DNA from: Pararge aegeria
Lineage: Eukaryota; Arthropoda; Insecta; Lepidoptera; Nymphalidae
DNA length: 64,000 nucleotides
NCBI RefSeq assembly: GCF_905163445.1
Contig: NC_053197.1
Location: 15,376,001 to 15,440,000, forward strand
Direction of reading: 5' to 3'
In this document: piece by piece, positions 1-15,100 of the stretch
Layout: every line of letters starts with the position of its first letter
Numbering within the stretch: the first letter of the stretch is position 1
Translations under genes and position numbers: made by a program
Notes under the pieces: model-generated
What the model was told of the DNA's origin: nothing
The model's database searches: none
The model's input: the letters and a program-made list of their open reading frames with translations, nothing else

Positions 1-64
1 AGGCCTACCATTTTTGCTGGGGGCCGAAAGTGAAATAAGTCTTATGGTATTTGTCTGTGCGCAG

Positions 65-189
65 GTAAATACCGCGAGGCGGAGCCTCTGTGCAAGCGTG
101 CTCTGTGCATCCGGGAGGCAGTGCTGGGGCGCGACCACCCCGACGTCGCCAAGCAGTTGAACAACCTCGCCCTGCTGTGCCAGAACCAG
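65..189 (+). CDS. Klc: Klc exon (TPR)
   Basis: Acceptor gcgcag at 59-64 and donor gtaacg at 190. The exon completes a Gly codon split with the preceding exon outside the window and ends in phase 0 after CQNQ. It encodes one TPR unit (GKYREAEPLCKRAL, then HPDVAKQLNNLALLCQNQ) typical of KLC. Confidence 0.9.
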
Positions 190-3100
190 GTAACGGAACG
201 CACATAACTTAGGACGTGAAGGAAGGACAAACAAACACACTATCGCATTAAAATATTAGTCCTAGTGACCGAGCTATTCCTGTTCCTTTGATAAAATAAA
301 TAAATAACAATTAAATAAAAGAAGATTTGTTTATTCTTTTGACATTTTAAATCGAATGATTTCGAAAATTGTATTTCGCAGAACAAATACGAAGAGGTGG
401 AGCAATACTACCAGCGCGCGCTCGAGATATACGAGAGCAAGCTGGGACCCGACGACCCCAACGTTGCCAAGACCAAGAACAACCTCGCGTCATGCTACCT
501 CAAACAAGTCAGTTGACATGTTTTTTTACATACACTACAAGTAACAAGATAGCCCTTGACTGCAATGACAGCAGGGCTAGCACAGGCAGGAGACAAAAAT
601 TATATCCCCTGACAAAACCCTTTTTTCTTTTTCCTCATTCAAAGGTTGCGTGGCAGGGATCGCTATTAAGCGAGAAGGTCATCTCTTGTATTCTTACTTT
701 ATGTTTCTGTTTTATATTTTGTATATGTTAATATTGTGGTTTACAAATAAAGAGTTTAATAATAATAAAATTCACGTGTCCACTTGTTGAAGCACGGGAA
801 CACGGAATAGCAGAAGTTAACCTCCGTTTATTATTACACATATATTATTAGGATATTATTACACTACCGTGTACACATTTCTCGTTAATGTTCAAATCAC
901 AAGTGCTATCTATATAGGTAGGTGGGTACTTGAATAAAGGTATTTTTGACTTTGGCTTTGAATATAATGACGATGATGCTTCATCCATAATAAAGTTCAA
1001 GTATTTGTATTAAGGGTCCGTTTTTATACATTTTAAATGTACATAAAAAATTTCGGAGCCGACAGGATTTGAACCTGCGACTCTCGGGCAATCGCGGCCT
1101 AAACCCTTTTTCCAATTAAGCTACGGCTCTCCTACCGACGATGCCGAAATTAGTATATGCCTTTTACGTCAACCTTATAGCGACTGTTGATAATTCCTCC
1201 AAGTGTAGGTAAAAACACTTATAAAAATAATAAAATTATTAAGCGACCGTTATCTGCCTATCTGTTTGTCTTCCTCAGAGTCAGTATTGAGATTCGAGGA
1301 CTTATTTTTTTTAATTTTTTTTCCAGGGCAAATACAAGGAGGCGGAAACTCTATACAAACAGGTGTTGACACGCGCGCACGAGAGGGAATTCGGAACCAT
1401 TGATGGTGAGTTCTACTTCCTTTATTACAGGACGCACTTCAAAGAACAATTAGTATATTACTCTACGGCCAACGTTTTTTTTTTTAATATATGTACTAGT
1501 GCTTCACTGCAATCACACCTGAGTAAGAGATGATGCAGCCTAAAGGGGGGGCGCTTGCCTAGAAGATGCCTGATCACTCTTGATTTGAAGGTACCCAGAT
1601 TATAGGTATCGGGGAAGACGGAAGATGGAAGGGCATTCCAGAACTTTGCAGTGCGTATTAGATAGAAAGATAGCTGATGGTATTACAACTACGTCACGGT
1701 GCATTTTTGAACGCCATTGCGATTTTTTTATACTTAGTATTTGTTTTAGTTTGTGGAGAGATTCATAGAAATGTAAGAAATCGCACGGCTCACCATCCTT
1801 ATAGCGTATTTTAATTGGTCGATGGCTTCATTATTCGGGAAGTTTCTAGCAAGCATGTCAATAATTGAATCAGCTAGATAAACTAGCAGTTAACGTCACG
1901 AGGTATTTCGTTCGATTCCCGAGTTGGGTAAAGATTTTTAGGTATTAGGTTTACCTGGTATTTTTTCTCAGTACCAACTTGGAGGTAGTAGTTTGTGTTT
2001 ACCTGGTATTTTTTCTCAGTACCAACTTGGAGGTAGTTTGTTAAGTTGTTGTTTGCCACTGCTCTTATATGTCACAGTTTTGTCATTATCACGGCATATC
2101 GTGTAGTGACAGTAGATAAGAAGATAAATATCTTCTTCCCCACAACTCTTCCTGCGGGTGTCGCACGGTACGACAAAGAGAATGTAACAGAGAACGGTCA
2201 GCAGTGTTCTCTGTCCCACACTACCATCTACTGTGATCAACAAACCGTCTGCCCAGTAGGTGGATAACAAACCCGGCCTTTTGGAGAGGCATTTAATCCA
2301 GCTCTGGACTGTCATATGCTGTGTCGTGCACTTCATACATGCAAAAAGCACTGCATACCCTAAATTTTTTTATAACTCATAAAGGCGAAGGATTTTTCAA
2401 TGTTATGCCATCTTCCTTCTTTATGTATACCCTGGTCAAAAACCCGGTGCACGCCACTGCTCATAGGTTATTTATGAATACTCCTCGAGCTATTGAGTTA
2501 TCGACCAATCAGAATGCGAGTTTTAATATTGTTTTTTTTTTTGTTCGCTTGACATTTATGTTTTACCGTTTCAGAATATATAGCTTCATTAAACACGCCA
2601 AAAAAATAACAAAAACAAAGTACCCGCACGTATAGTGCAATCAGCTGACTAGCTTTGGAGAAGTGCAATAATTATAATACATTCCAATTTTTTTTTATAT
2701 GCAGATATTAATATTATTATATAACTAGGTCTCGATATAACGTATTCTATAATAGTTAATTACGATACAATTGCGTAGAGTTAGTATTAAAACTTGACAA
2801 TAATGATCACCCAAGTAGGACAAAGAGTTAACAGTAAGAGTAAAGTTTATATTATAGATGTATAACGCCTACAGCATTTTTGTGTATTAGCGAAGTCAAC
2901 TGTCTATAACCGTCTACGCTTTAGAAAACTGAAATGTATAGAAAACTACATAAATTAATAGTAATTTCGCTGTAATGAAGCGCAACTTCAGTGCTTGTTT
3001 TGTGATGAATGTCGATTACTAACAGTGGCATTAGTTTTGTATTAGCGTTTTACTTTTAAACGCTAATGCCACTGGTAGTTTAACTAGAAAGGGATACCCC

Positions 3101-6100
3101 TTTCTAGTTTGTTTGTTCCCAGTTTGACCACAAAATAAACCATTTTGTTTTTGTTCTGCCCGACTGGCGAGCAACAGCCACTTTGGTTTGTTAAATGGTG
3201 TCAGCAGCGTAGTCCTAAACATCATGTCCGTCATCCGGCGATGTTTTAAGAGAAACCATTTAGTTCGATGCTTTGGCTGAATTTGGCTAGCACTAAGTCC
3301 TGGTTAATATCGTCAGCGAGTTTAACGTAACAAAGTGCAAACACTTTGTTACGTTAATTTCAACTGTCTTATTAATTGTATTGACGAGTTATATCTGTCC
3401 ACTATGCAGTTCGAAACAAATAGTAAGTCATAAAGTTAACTCTTTGCTTTAGTTGGGTGATCCATTTACCACACTAGGTTTTTCAATACATTTGTATGTT
3501 AAAGCCAGCCGGAGCCCTTACTACTTGAAAAATATTACCGCACAGTCTTTGTTAACCATGCAGTAAATGTTTTACAAACAAAGTCTACCTTGTTAGATTT
3601 CTTTGAGGTTTTGAAAGCAATGAAATAAAATTACCAGCAAATGTATTGAAAAGTCTAATTCCCGTTTTCACTATACCTAGGCATCACCTAAATCGGATGC
3701 CTAATGAATTAGGCGGTGTATAGAAAAAAAAGTTTCACCTCTGAGGTGATAACTAATGGTAAACGCTTGATGAACGCTTAGGAGCCTCCCTAGATTAGTC
3801 GTTACTTTTTAGGCATTGCCTTCGTCGTTAGTGAAAACGGGCATATGAGTCAGTTCAGATTGAGCGAAAAATGCCCGAGAAATTTACTGCCTACATTGAA
3901 AATAGGACCGTATTACTATTAATTTAAAGTATAAATTTGAATGAATATCTCGTGGATCGCCTGAGCATGATTTTCTTCTATCTGAAATGACTCTAGAGTC
4001 TTTTTTAAGTTTTTCATAATATTATAAATAAAATGATTGCTTTTATATAATGTGATTTGTAGACTAGTAAAGCACTTTACACACAAAGTCGCCGGCGGCT
4101 TAGGCAGACAGCTTCATATGGTTATAAAGCCGCCGCACAAAAATAAAAATGGCATCTTTGAGTTTACGTATAAAATGAAAACTGTAAACTTTTCGCGCTG
4201 GCAGTCTGCAGATATTAAAAAAAGCCGGCGGCGCTATTGTGTAGGGCGCTTACCATTAGAACTGCATGATAACGTAAATCCACAAGAACTGTTTATTACT
4301 ATAATAGTAAGGGTTAAATAAAAAATAACAGAAAGTTCTCGACCTCTTAGTTCTTATCATTATAACTAACAACGACTTGTTTGTCTTGTTTGTCGACTTT
4401 TCAAAATTTAATATTAATCCTTTTCATGCATCGAGTCGGTGTTTGCGCGCTCTTGCTGATGTTTCATTACAGAGTAGTAAAAAGTAGAGTATTTATATAT
4501 AAAATATTTAATATTTCTTTAAAAAAAAGTCATAGAACAAAAGTTGTTAGTTTTAATGTAAACAACTACAGGCCTTGAGCTTTCTGCTATTTTTTATTTA
4601 AACATAAGCGCGTAATCATTGAAATAGAGAGTGAGGTATGAGGATAAACATTTTTTTTGTATTACACATTATGTAGACATTGACTTAAATTAATAAAGTC
4701 AAAGTCAAAAATATCATTTTTCAAGTAGGCCCATAAATGGCATTTATGATGCGTACATTACATGAGAAGAACACGGTAGTGAGATGATGGCGATAACCAT
4801 ATTCGTAAACTTAAAACTGAAGCTACTAGGGTTCCAAACGCGTCCTGGTCTAAGAAGAAGCCCACAACAAACTTAGCCGGGTGTTGATTTATAACTGACG
4901 AATATTCCTGTTTTCATATTTTACTAACAAAACAGACAGAAGTCGTCCTGCTCGGAGTATCAGCGTTACATTTAATATGATAATTTAATGCAATGTGGTA
5001 AAAAACTGACAGCGCAACCTTGCGGGTCCAATGGGTTTTATTTTTTGATGCCAATTAATAAAAAAACCAAATATAAAGCCCGGCGATTTAGCGTTCGGGT
5101 ACAATGTCGAGTAGTAACCGACTAGAGGTATAGGTTTACTATAACTGGCATACCCCTAACAGGTTAGCCCGTTACCATCTTAGACTGCTTGATCAAATAC
5201 CAGCAAGTGAGGTTTCAGTCAAGGGCTATCTCGTTCTGACAAAAAATATATACTTCTCTTAGCTACTAAAATAGATACAAAGAATCGTAAAAGTCTGCGA
5301 CCACAAACACCGTGTCACGAGAGATATCAATTAACTCTGGATCTTCCAGCGATCTACATTAACTTCATTGGTATTGACAATAATTATACATTTATATTTT
5401 TGCAATTGTCTATATCAGGGATATTTTATTTCTTGTTGGATCTCTATTGCATTTGGTTAATACTCGAATTTTGTGCGTAGTTAATAGAATTTATCATCTT
5501 TTTTTTATAGAAAAGTAGCTCTTTAAATAAAATGATATTAATTATGAAGTCGTCTCACCTAAATCAAAACATAGTAATTAACAATATAGGAATATATGTA
5601 TGCCTCGCAAATTTCTGATTTAGATATATCAACTGTATCGGAAATCGCTATCGACTGTAGCCTCTTTGTAACATGTTTTATGTTCCTAATAGGCAGCTCC
5701 AAAATTACACTGAAATAATTTGAAACTGGTTACTAAGTTTTGATTAGTGGCAGTCGATAACAACAAACCTTATAATAGCATGTTATGTTAAGATATTAAG
5801 AGAACTGTTTATAGATTGTTAGTGCCAAATGTTACGCTTTCAAAAAATTAGAAGACCTTAAAGCTAAAACTAAACAAAGACGTCTTGCAGCGTTGGACCA
5901 ATCACAAAACGTGTTCAAACAGACGTTATTGTGATTGGTTGAAAATTTGCACGCCAGGGCTGACCGCATACGCAGCTTGGATATCTTTGTTTGGGCTTTG
6001 CTTTATCCAATTTTAGATAGTTAATATATTTAATTAATAAAGGGAAATGGTTATATTTACAAACTTTTTAACATAAATATTAATAAAACGTTGAATTATT

Positions 6101-9100
6101 TGAGTAAGAGTGGGAAAGAGTGAGTGCAATAAGTAAAATACATTTGAAATGTACGATATAAACTATAGTTCTTCCTGTAACCATTAGAATAAGTTAAATA
6201 CTTATGTATTCATTGTTATATCTTTATGAAAACAATCTTTTTGAGAGGATTATTTTTAAATTACTTGCCTAGTTTTATTTTAGTCTAGTTTTATTCGGAA
6301 TGAATGACATATTATTGAGTGATAATGTATTAGGGGCACTTTAAGCATTTATGTCCTACGAAATTTTTTCATTTGCTTTCCTATGCAACGTGCTTAGTAC
6401 ATTATTACACAAAGAGTTTTGTTATTGATTGTTAATTAATTGTTTGATCGGAGCATGCATATTTATTAGAGAATATTTTTTTTTCTTCAGTTTACGATGA
6501 TTATTAATGCTTGCTTTGTTATTCTTACAAGCATGCCATGTACCCCTAGTACGATAAATAACTCTCGAAAGAAAATTATGATCGATATAATAACTATAGG
6601 CATCTTGTTTTAATGTTTAAAATGGCTTGCTTCTGATTTTTTTTCATTCTACAACAATGCTTTCGCAATGGGATCTATATATATAAAGAAATCTTTAGCA
6701 GAGCTTGTTGCGAAACGTGTATATTGAACACTCGTACTAGGCGTACTGTTGTAAACAAAACTCAAGCTAAAGAAAGAAGCTTATAGAAAAAAAAAGTTCA
6801 TTTCCTATATATTGTAAGTGCAAGAATCATAGTTCTTTATTTATCATCAGTTTCATTTCTTAATTTAAACATTTGTATATCTCTATAACAAACATTCTCA
6901 CAATAGAAAATATTCATTCGAATGTTTAAAATGTAAAAACAGATTAGGGGTATGAGTTCCACATACCTGGCAGGTCGCACATCTTAGACTGCCAATGCAG
7001 TGGATATAAAAATCATATCGACTAATTAATCATAATAACCTAGGCTCTTATGTGTGGTATAGTTATCATTTCCAAAATCATTTATCATATCAATTCAGCG
7101 TTCCGATACGACCATACCCTTTTTACTAGGCGTTTTCGATCAAGCTAACTTGACATCGAAATATCTTGCTCGTTGGTATTGCTTTAGTTTAATTTGAGTT
7201 TTGTGTACAAAATAGTTGTATCAACATCTTGACTATGAAATGGCGGTTTCATAGCATCAAGCGTATTTAAATACACATTGAAAATTGCAATCACTTATAC
7301 CTTTTGTTATTTCTTAAAGGTAAGAAGTATGGTTGTGAAAAAGAAAATAGTTCTCTTGCCTGCCACTGCGTATTAGCCAAATAGAATTTATTGCAGCCAA
7401 AGTTATAGACCGCGTGATAAAACTTGGCACTTAAACTTATCACTACTAGAAGAGTACAAATTTGGAGGTTCGAAATTTGACTTTACCTTTCCACCTTTGT
7501 ACATTGGAGAGCAGATGACATTCGTTTGTGCGTTGTGCGTGATTTTTAGTGGTTTGTAAGTTTTTTATGGGTATAACTTTGTATCGTTTTAATTGTTTCT
7601 TGAGTCTGAGGTAAAGCTTAGCTCGCTTTGTAGGTTTCACCCGTCTTAGCTCGATATGTATACTGTCCTATCAAAAAGGTGACATGTGTCTAGTTGTGAG
7701 AAACCATAGATAAAGCAGAAGATGATCTTTTTACGTTATTCGGATTACATTAAAATAGTACATACTCGAAATATATACATGCCAAGTTTTATTGCGCGTC
7801 TTAATAATATAATGTATAGTGCCTTATTAGCTTCGTTAGAAAAAAATTATGTAATATTTTATGAACTTGGCTGTTATACTGCTGTGCACCTCGAAAAACA
7901 ATGATCTGTTATTTATTTAGTAATCTGATTGCTTGTTATTTAAATTTAAATTTGATTATGTTGATATAGAAATATCCGAGGATATAAAGCTATATATTCT
8001 ACGGAATATTATACCTGATTTGCATTTTGTTCTATGCAACTTAACTATTATACCAACTAGCTATCAATATGTTTAAAGCAAACCTTTTAGTATTCATTTT
8101 GTCTTAGTCTGTCATATTAGGTAAAAATAGTTTTTTAATTGTTTTTGTGTAATGTATGTTTTTAAGTAGAAAAAAGAGTTTATTTATATATTGAAAACTT
8201 TTTCAAAATGTACTAATAAGATTTAGGTTTTTTGTGATACTATTCGCAAAAGTCGGTGGTAATTGTATCCGAGTTTATTTTTATATCAACGTCTGTTATT
8301 GCAATAATTATAATTTAAAAAAGTATTGTATTGTTGATTTTAATCCATCATAATAAATAATTTTTAAACAAAACCGACATTTTAGGTTAAATAAGCATTT
8401 TTTTATTTTTTCATAATTTTATTTACCTTGTCAAAATACGGATGGGGTGTTTATGCCACTTGAGTGTTTAATAGGTGAGTGACACAAGTTTGGATTTTAT
8501 TTACGTGTGGCACAGGTAGGAAAGGGGTCAAGTTCCATTTTTTTTTTCTTTTTTCCTTATTTTTTAACTACATACTGTCAAAAGTTTTTCAACTGTCTAC
8601 CTCGTGTCACACCTTCCCAACTTGTGTCACATTTCAAGATCTTTGACGATTGCAACATTTTATATATAAATCGTAACCACTACGTTTATAAAAATGCACT
8701 ATACTACCTACTTATTATTTAAATCAACTTCAATGGAAAGCTAGTGAGCGTGCTACGTCACATATAATAATAATCTTTATTTCAAGCAAACCACAGGCAT
8801 GATTACATAAATCTATTACATTTTGAATATAGATTTAAAACATAAAGACTGTCATGTCAGAAGATTTATTTAGTTTTGTTTGGATCTAATTTCATTGAAT
8901 TTAAAAAGGGATTATAACATAATTTAAATGTAGCATTTATCCGAATGTATATGTGAAATACCTACGTTCGGATACTTGTACTGTGTATTTTCAAGGTCAG
9001 AGTTGTCTGATCTAACTCAGTAGCCTTAGTGCAAGATCCATTGCTTGTTCGCAATGGATCGTTTTCGAGTATATTTAAATACTTTATCGTCGGCGTAAAA

Positions 9101-12100
9101 TGGATCTTATAACGCTAAAATTTTCTTATAATTCTTTAGCTCGGACCGTTAACGGAACGTTTGTAAAACAACAGAAGTACAGGATTTGCGACTCTATAAT
9201 GAGCGACATGAGGTCGATTTTACTTTGATGATACAGAGTTGTATAAACGAACACGAAAAATATTGTCAATAATATTGACATATTACCTGTGTGCAAATTA
9301 CAATCACAATATTTCCTAAAAATAAAAGTCAGAGGCACTAGCCAGTTTTTATTGAAGTCATTTAGATTTTTTGTTACATGCATACTTGCAACCGTCAAAG
9401 ATATATTTTTTTTACTATCAAGCGGTTATAGGCACGGAGTATAAGTGTTTTTGTTTCGACAGGCGACAACAAGCCCATCTGGCAAGTGGCTGAGGAGAGG
9501 GAGGAGAACAAACATCTGCAGAAGGAGAACGCGCCGTATGGAGAGTATGGCGGATGGCATAAAGCTGCTAAGGTACTATTCTAACGCTGCCTTTAGAAGA
9601 TCACTTTAAAGGATAATGCCTTGTACCTACTGTCTTTGTTTTCTTTGTTTGACGGCCGACTAGCGCAGTGGGCAGCGTCCCTGTTTCATGATTCCCACAA
9701 CTGGAATATGTTTGTGCGATGAACATTAATATTTTTTCAGTGTCTGGGTGTTTATCTGTATATTATAAGTATTTATGTATATTATTCATAAAAATATTCG
9801 TCAGTCATCTTAGTACCCATAACTCAAGATACGCTTACTTTGGGGCTAGGTGACGATGTGTATCGTAGTATATTTATTATTATTATATTATATCTAGCGG
9901 ACCCCAGCGCCATCTGTCGGGCTAATTCGTGAATCTAAACAATCCAGGGTGCCACCCAAACGTATACCAATACCCCAAAGTAAGCGTAGCTTGTGTTATG
10001 GGTACTAAGATCATATGGATATTAAGATAGCTGATGAATATTTTTATGAATAAAATACACATAAATACTTATAATGTACAAATATACACCCAGACACTGA
10101 AAAACATCCATGGCCTTGGATTAAGAAAGCAGGGTCGCTGCCCGCTGCGCCAACCGGCTGTCTATGTGCGTCCGATAATGTTCTGTAAGTTCTGAATTGT
10201 GTGATTAATACATTAACTATTTGATATTTTCAGGTGGATTCCCCCACTGTGACCACAACACTGAAAAACCTTGGTGCACTTTACCGACGTCAAGGGAAGT
10301 ACGAGGCCGCCGAAACCCTTGAGGACTGCGCGCTGCGTAGCCGGAAAGAGGTGAGTTAGTCAGTCAATCAGTCAGATAGCATCCTTAGTGTACGTTTTAA
10401 ATTGTAGTACATTTCTTCTTACGTGTTGATAATGTAAAAAAAATCTTCACGATACTTTGAATTTATTTAATTAAGTGTGGAAACTACAATACATTTTTTT
10501 TAATTTGTTTTTTTTTGTTCTCGTTCATATTTTAGACGTAAACAAAAAAAAATCGGATATCTCTTTCTCACTTTTCTTTTTTCTTTATTCTTTTCCATAG
10601 GGAAATGGTAAATCTCTTTTAAACACTTTCGACCTAGAAGTATATAGTGAAAAGATTGTTTACATTGGCATGACAAGTAAGGAAAAATGGATTACGTATA
10701 GTACAATATCATAATCTACCTTTATGATTAGACAACACGATATAAACCACGCCATTAAATAAAATATATATAAAAGACGGTCGATGACATGTTATCTCTT
10801 ACGCACAATATTCGCTCGCCCGTATATTATGCGTTAGAGATAGCTCGACATCGATCGCTTTTTATTCTTAATGCCATGGGATATACGAAACGATTTAATT
10901 GAACTTAGATGATGCCTAGAGATATTTTAAAATAGACATAGATTAAAAGGTCGCAAATTTAAGACGATAAAAAATTCTCCTTGTTTAAGACGTGTAAAAT
11001 CAGACACTAACGCCCGTTTTCACTAAATCTAGGAATCGCCTTAATCGGATGCCTAGTGAATTAGGTGATACCTAGAGAAAAATACTAGTTTCTAACTCCT
11101 AATGACGTTAGGAGCTGCCTAAAGTTAAGACACCATTTCGGTGGGTCGTAATTTTTAGGGGACTCGTAAACAGACACTGGACGGAAAATATAACATAATT
11201 TTTAATTTCTTTTAATAATCTTAAATCCATACGAAAAATGAAAACTATGACAATACAAACACAAAATACCAGACTTTGTTGCAAGAAACATAGACAATTT
11301 AGGTTATATGAGTTGCCTAGTGAAAATCGATTGGTTACTTAGGCATTTCCTTGTCCGTCGTTTAGTGAAAACGGGCATAAATATTTAACATGACCTTAAC
11401 AATTTATTGACAGGTTAATCATTTAAATGAGCGCTAATAATTTTAGAACTGAGGTGTCATTCTGTAATTGCATAAATAGTAGTCTTTAAATAATTCAAAG
11501 TATATTTGCTTTAATTAATTTTTTCTTCATAGTAAATTTTGTTATGTGTTATTTGTTTCTAAAATCCAAAAATTAAAAGATATTAGCGTTCATATTGCTT
11601 TGTAGACCCTGCAAATGTTCACTGACGATTTTTACTTTACATATTATTGCCATAATTTTTCTGGTTTAAATTACGGTATTATAAATATTTTGTAAAAGTT
11701 CCCGTTAGTCTAAGGTTACAATTGCGAAATGCAGTTTTCAGGAATAGCAGAACGATTGACTTTTGGACTATAAAAGTTCAGTAATAAATTGATACATTTA
11801 AATGTAAACTAAATTGATAGTAATAAAGTGTTTTGTAATTTACGTCAGTGGATTTTGTGAGAATATTTTATTTTTTTCTTCGTACTATAATTACTTATTT
11901 GTACTATGATTTTGGTTATGATCTATTAATATTTTATATTTGTATATTAGTATCTTGCATTGATGCATAGTTTAACTAACATATATAATAACAATTTATC
12001 ATTTATATATGAAATAAATAGTGCTAGTTTGGATGTAAAACCTCAAAGATTGCAGTTTTAATTCAGTATTGCTAAACCTTACTCTTCCTTTAAGATTAAG

Positions 12101-15100
12101 ATAGCACTACTAAATTGAATCTGCTATCTGAAGATTTCAGATTAGTTTGATTAACTTAGGGCGAAGTACATCATAATGACCGTTTTATAAATATCTATTC
12201 TTTTCAATTGGGCTGGCAATTTAATAACGTCTAGAAAGTACACAGCCCAATGATTACCACTTTTTGTTAATTATTTTAAAAGAGTTTATATAATACGATA
12301 CTGGGGTGCAAATTAAAACTGAATAAACCATTTTGCACGCTGCCTAGCACGTCCCGCCTCATGTAAGTTCTTCATCAAGTTAATTAAATGTAGTAACCAA
12401 AGAAAAAAAACATTTCAAATTCATTTACAGTACATTTTTTTTTTACATACGTGTCTATCGACGGAGTTAAAAAATAATTAAAAGAAACCTCTATATTTTA
12501 ACAAATTATTTGTGTTTAAATTTCTAATATGAAACGAAAGATCGCAATTTATTTATTCAAATAGACCTATCACAGGCATCTATGTAGCGTTCACACATAT
12601 ATGGAGCTATCAAGTTGTTTGCATTAAAATTGATTAACCGAAACGTAGGATCAAATAAAATCGCAAATTATTAATTTAATATGCTCATTTCACCTGTGAA
12701 GCGTTCACAAATATAAATTTTAATTTTAATTTCGAAGTAATGCTACCTTTATACATTAAACTCGATGATTTTTAATTCCGTCGATATTATCTAAACCCAG
12801 ATACTTACTTTAGATTACTCGTCCAAAAATCAAAAAATATAAATATTGCATTGTTGTCGCTCTTTATTATATTCAATATAAAAACGTTTCAATTGGTTAG
12901 ATAAATAAACAAAATGGCATTATGTATGAATAAGATAAATGCGATTTTAGGCATTGGACATGGTGAAACAGTCACGATCGAGGAGTGGCCGCGGCCCGCG
13001 GGAGGTTGAACCGCGTGAACATGAAGAGGTTAGCCCCCCATCCCCACCCTCCCAAGCTTACGTACCCTAAAATCCTCACTGATGATCCAAAAGTTTCGCT
13101 TCACAAACACCTTTATTCACAAGCAATACTAGGAAGTGTTTTTCTTAAGAGTCTATAAGACTGAGATAACTACGCCCACAAGTGTAGAGTTGGTTTCAAG
13201 TGTCGCAGCACTGTAACGTCAGAGTAAAATGGATTTTAATTTTATTGTTATAAAGATTAAGTTAATCCACACTATTACAGCTTTCATTTCTAGTGGAACC
13301 ATTATAGAACTAGAATCATTATTTATTATAATTGCTGCTCTTAGAATGCTTTCCAGACGTCTGTCAGTTGGTCATCTAAAACAAAAAAAAAAGGTTTAAA
13401 TAACCTCGTAACAGTATGAAAGAAAAAATATTTTTTACTCTGACATTACTATTTCAATATGCGAAAATACAACTGTGCGTCGGAACGTGCGGTTGGTAAC
13501 TGTGAGACTTCATAGTTATTGTGAATACAGGTGTAACGCCGCCGTTCCACCAAGGGATTGGTGAGAATGGAATCTCCTCTTTTTTAAAGCTTGCTCTAGT
13601 GCAAAGCACTCAGCTTATTCTTAAGATAAGTGCATCTTAATGGAAATGCAGCGTTAACAATATAATTATCATAAGTGATACTGTATACGACCCTATTATT
13701 GTAAACTTCTGTAAAACATTAAATTAAAATGCACCTAATTGAGAAGCCATTTCATTGAATAATATAAAAGAAAACAATTTACAATGATACATTAAGAAAA
13801 AGCCTATAGCGAATGCGAGGGTAAAAGTATTGGGATTGATCTGTACGATTAGCTAGTTGTTTGAAACGGCTTTTTCATGCAGATTTTTTTTAGATTTAAT
13901 GCCTGATCGGGAAATAAAAGCCTGTTCCGCGGTCGCCAGATTTACATGGCAATAATAAAAGTATAAAAAAAAGTTCCATCTTTAATCGCAATATGGAGAG
14001 TTACTCGTAGAAGTCAATATACAGTGTCACTGAATATTGGATAGAAGCAGGCGTGACTTTGCGGAAATCCATAATATATTATGAAAACGAAGCTCAACTT
14101 GCTATACTCCGCGAACAGCAGGAGAATCTGTATGGTGTAATTTATAATTACTGCAATCCCTATACTCCACACCAAACAGATCACCGGCAATGTAGCAATA
14201 AATAATTGTTAAGAAAATGGAAAAACACAACAATTATTCATTGTAAAGTCAACATCTCCTGAGGATGCTCCGGTTTCGGAGCGAAACGTGCGTAGAGGGT
14301 ACATTGCCAGTGATCTGTTTGGTGTGGAGTATACGGATTGAAGTAATTACAAATTACACCATACAGATTCTCCTGCTGTTCGCGGAGTATAGCAAGTTGA
14401 GCTTGGTTTTCATAATAAAAGTATCACTGAAATTCAATCCTCGATCCTATACCTCATCATCCTTGGTATCCCATGTCGGCGTTTTCCCCAGGATCACACG
14501 ACGTTTCTTGTTTGTGCTTGTTCACTAGGACCTGTGCTTTTGTGTCTAGTCTAGGGGTCGGCGGCACGTTTCGGTGTTGTGTTTTCTACGATGTTAGTAA
14601 ATGCAAGGGCGGAAACATACTTATAACACGCCACTCGACGTCACGTCACACGTGTTAAGTCAATATAACATATTTAAATTAAAACGAGTTAAAACACTAG
14701 GTATAGGTGTATGAAAGCTTACTCGTACGTAACTTACTTACGTACCAAGAACCTAAGAAGATTCTTAAAACGTTTGTTTTCTAAATCTGGCTGGCTGGCG
14801 TCGCGTGGTTTGTTATACATTTCTGCCCTTATCAAGTTCACATAACGCTATTCAAACTCCAGTTGTAGGTTTAAAAATACCACTGTACTTACTTTTATTC
14901 TCGCGGTATTAATAGTGTATTTGTTACATTGCGTAATTGTAATATTTTATAAGTAGGAATAAATGAAACCATTGAAACCAATGAGTTATAGTCAATAAGT
15001 TGTGCATATTCAATTTTATTCAGTTAGACTTTTTATTAACTGCCCAAGTTTTATCCGTTCAAAGAATACATAAAAAGTAGATGGTCAAATTTTTACAATA

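Larger units (their letters stand above)
1406..9462 (+). other. Large Klc intron (8.06 kb)
   Basis: It lies between the exons at 1327 and 9463. Apart from the repeats listed separately it is AT-rich single-copy-looking sequence. Around 8760 there is a reverse-oriented LINE 3' tail (taataataatctttatttca). I see no nested gene; the short frames inside are not protein-like. Confidence 0.7.

Noticed and set aside
4037..4321. 94-codon frame
   Set aside because: No family resemblance; it overlaps a possible MITE with inverted ends and poor codon character.
14265..14528. 87-codon frame
   Set aside because: Mostly the right arm of the foldback element.
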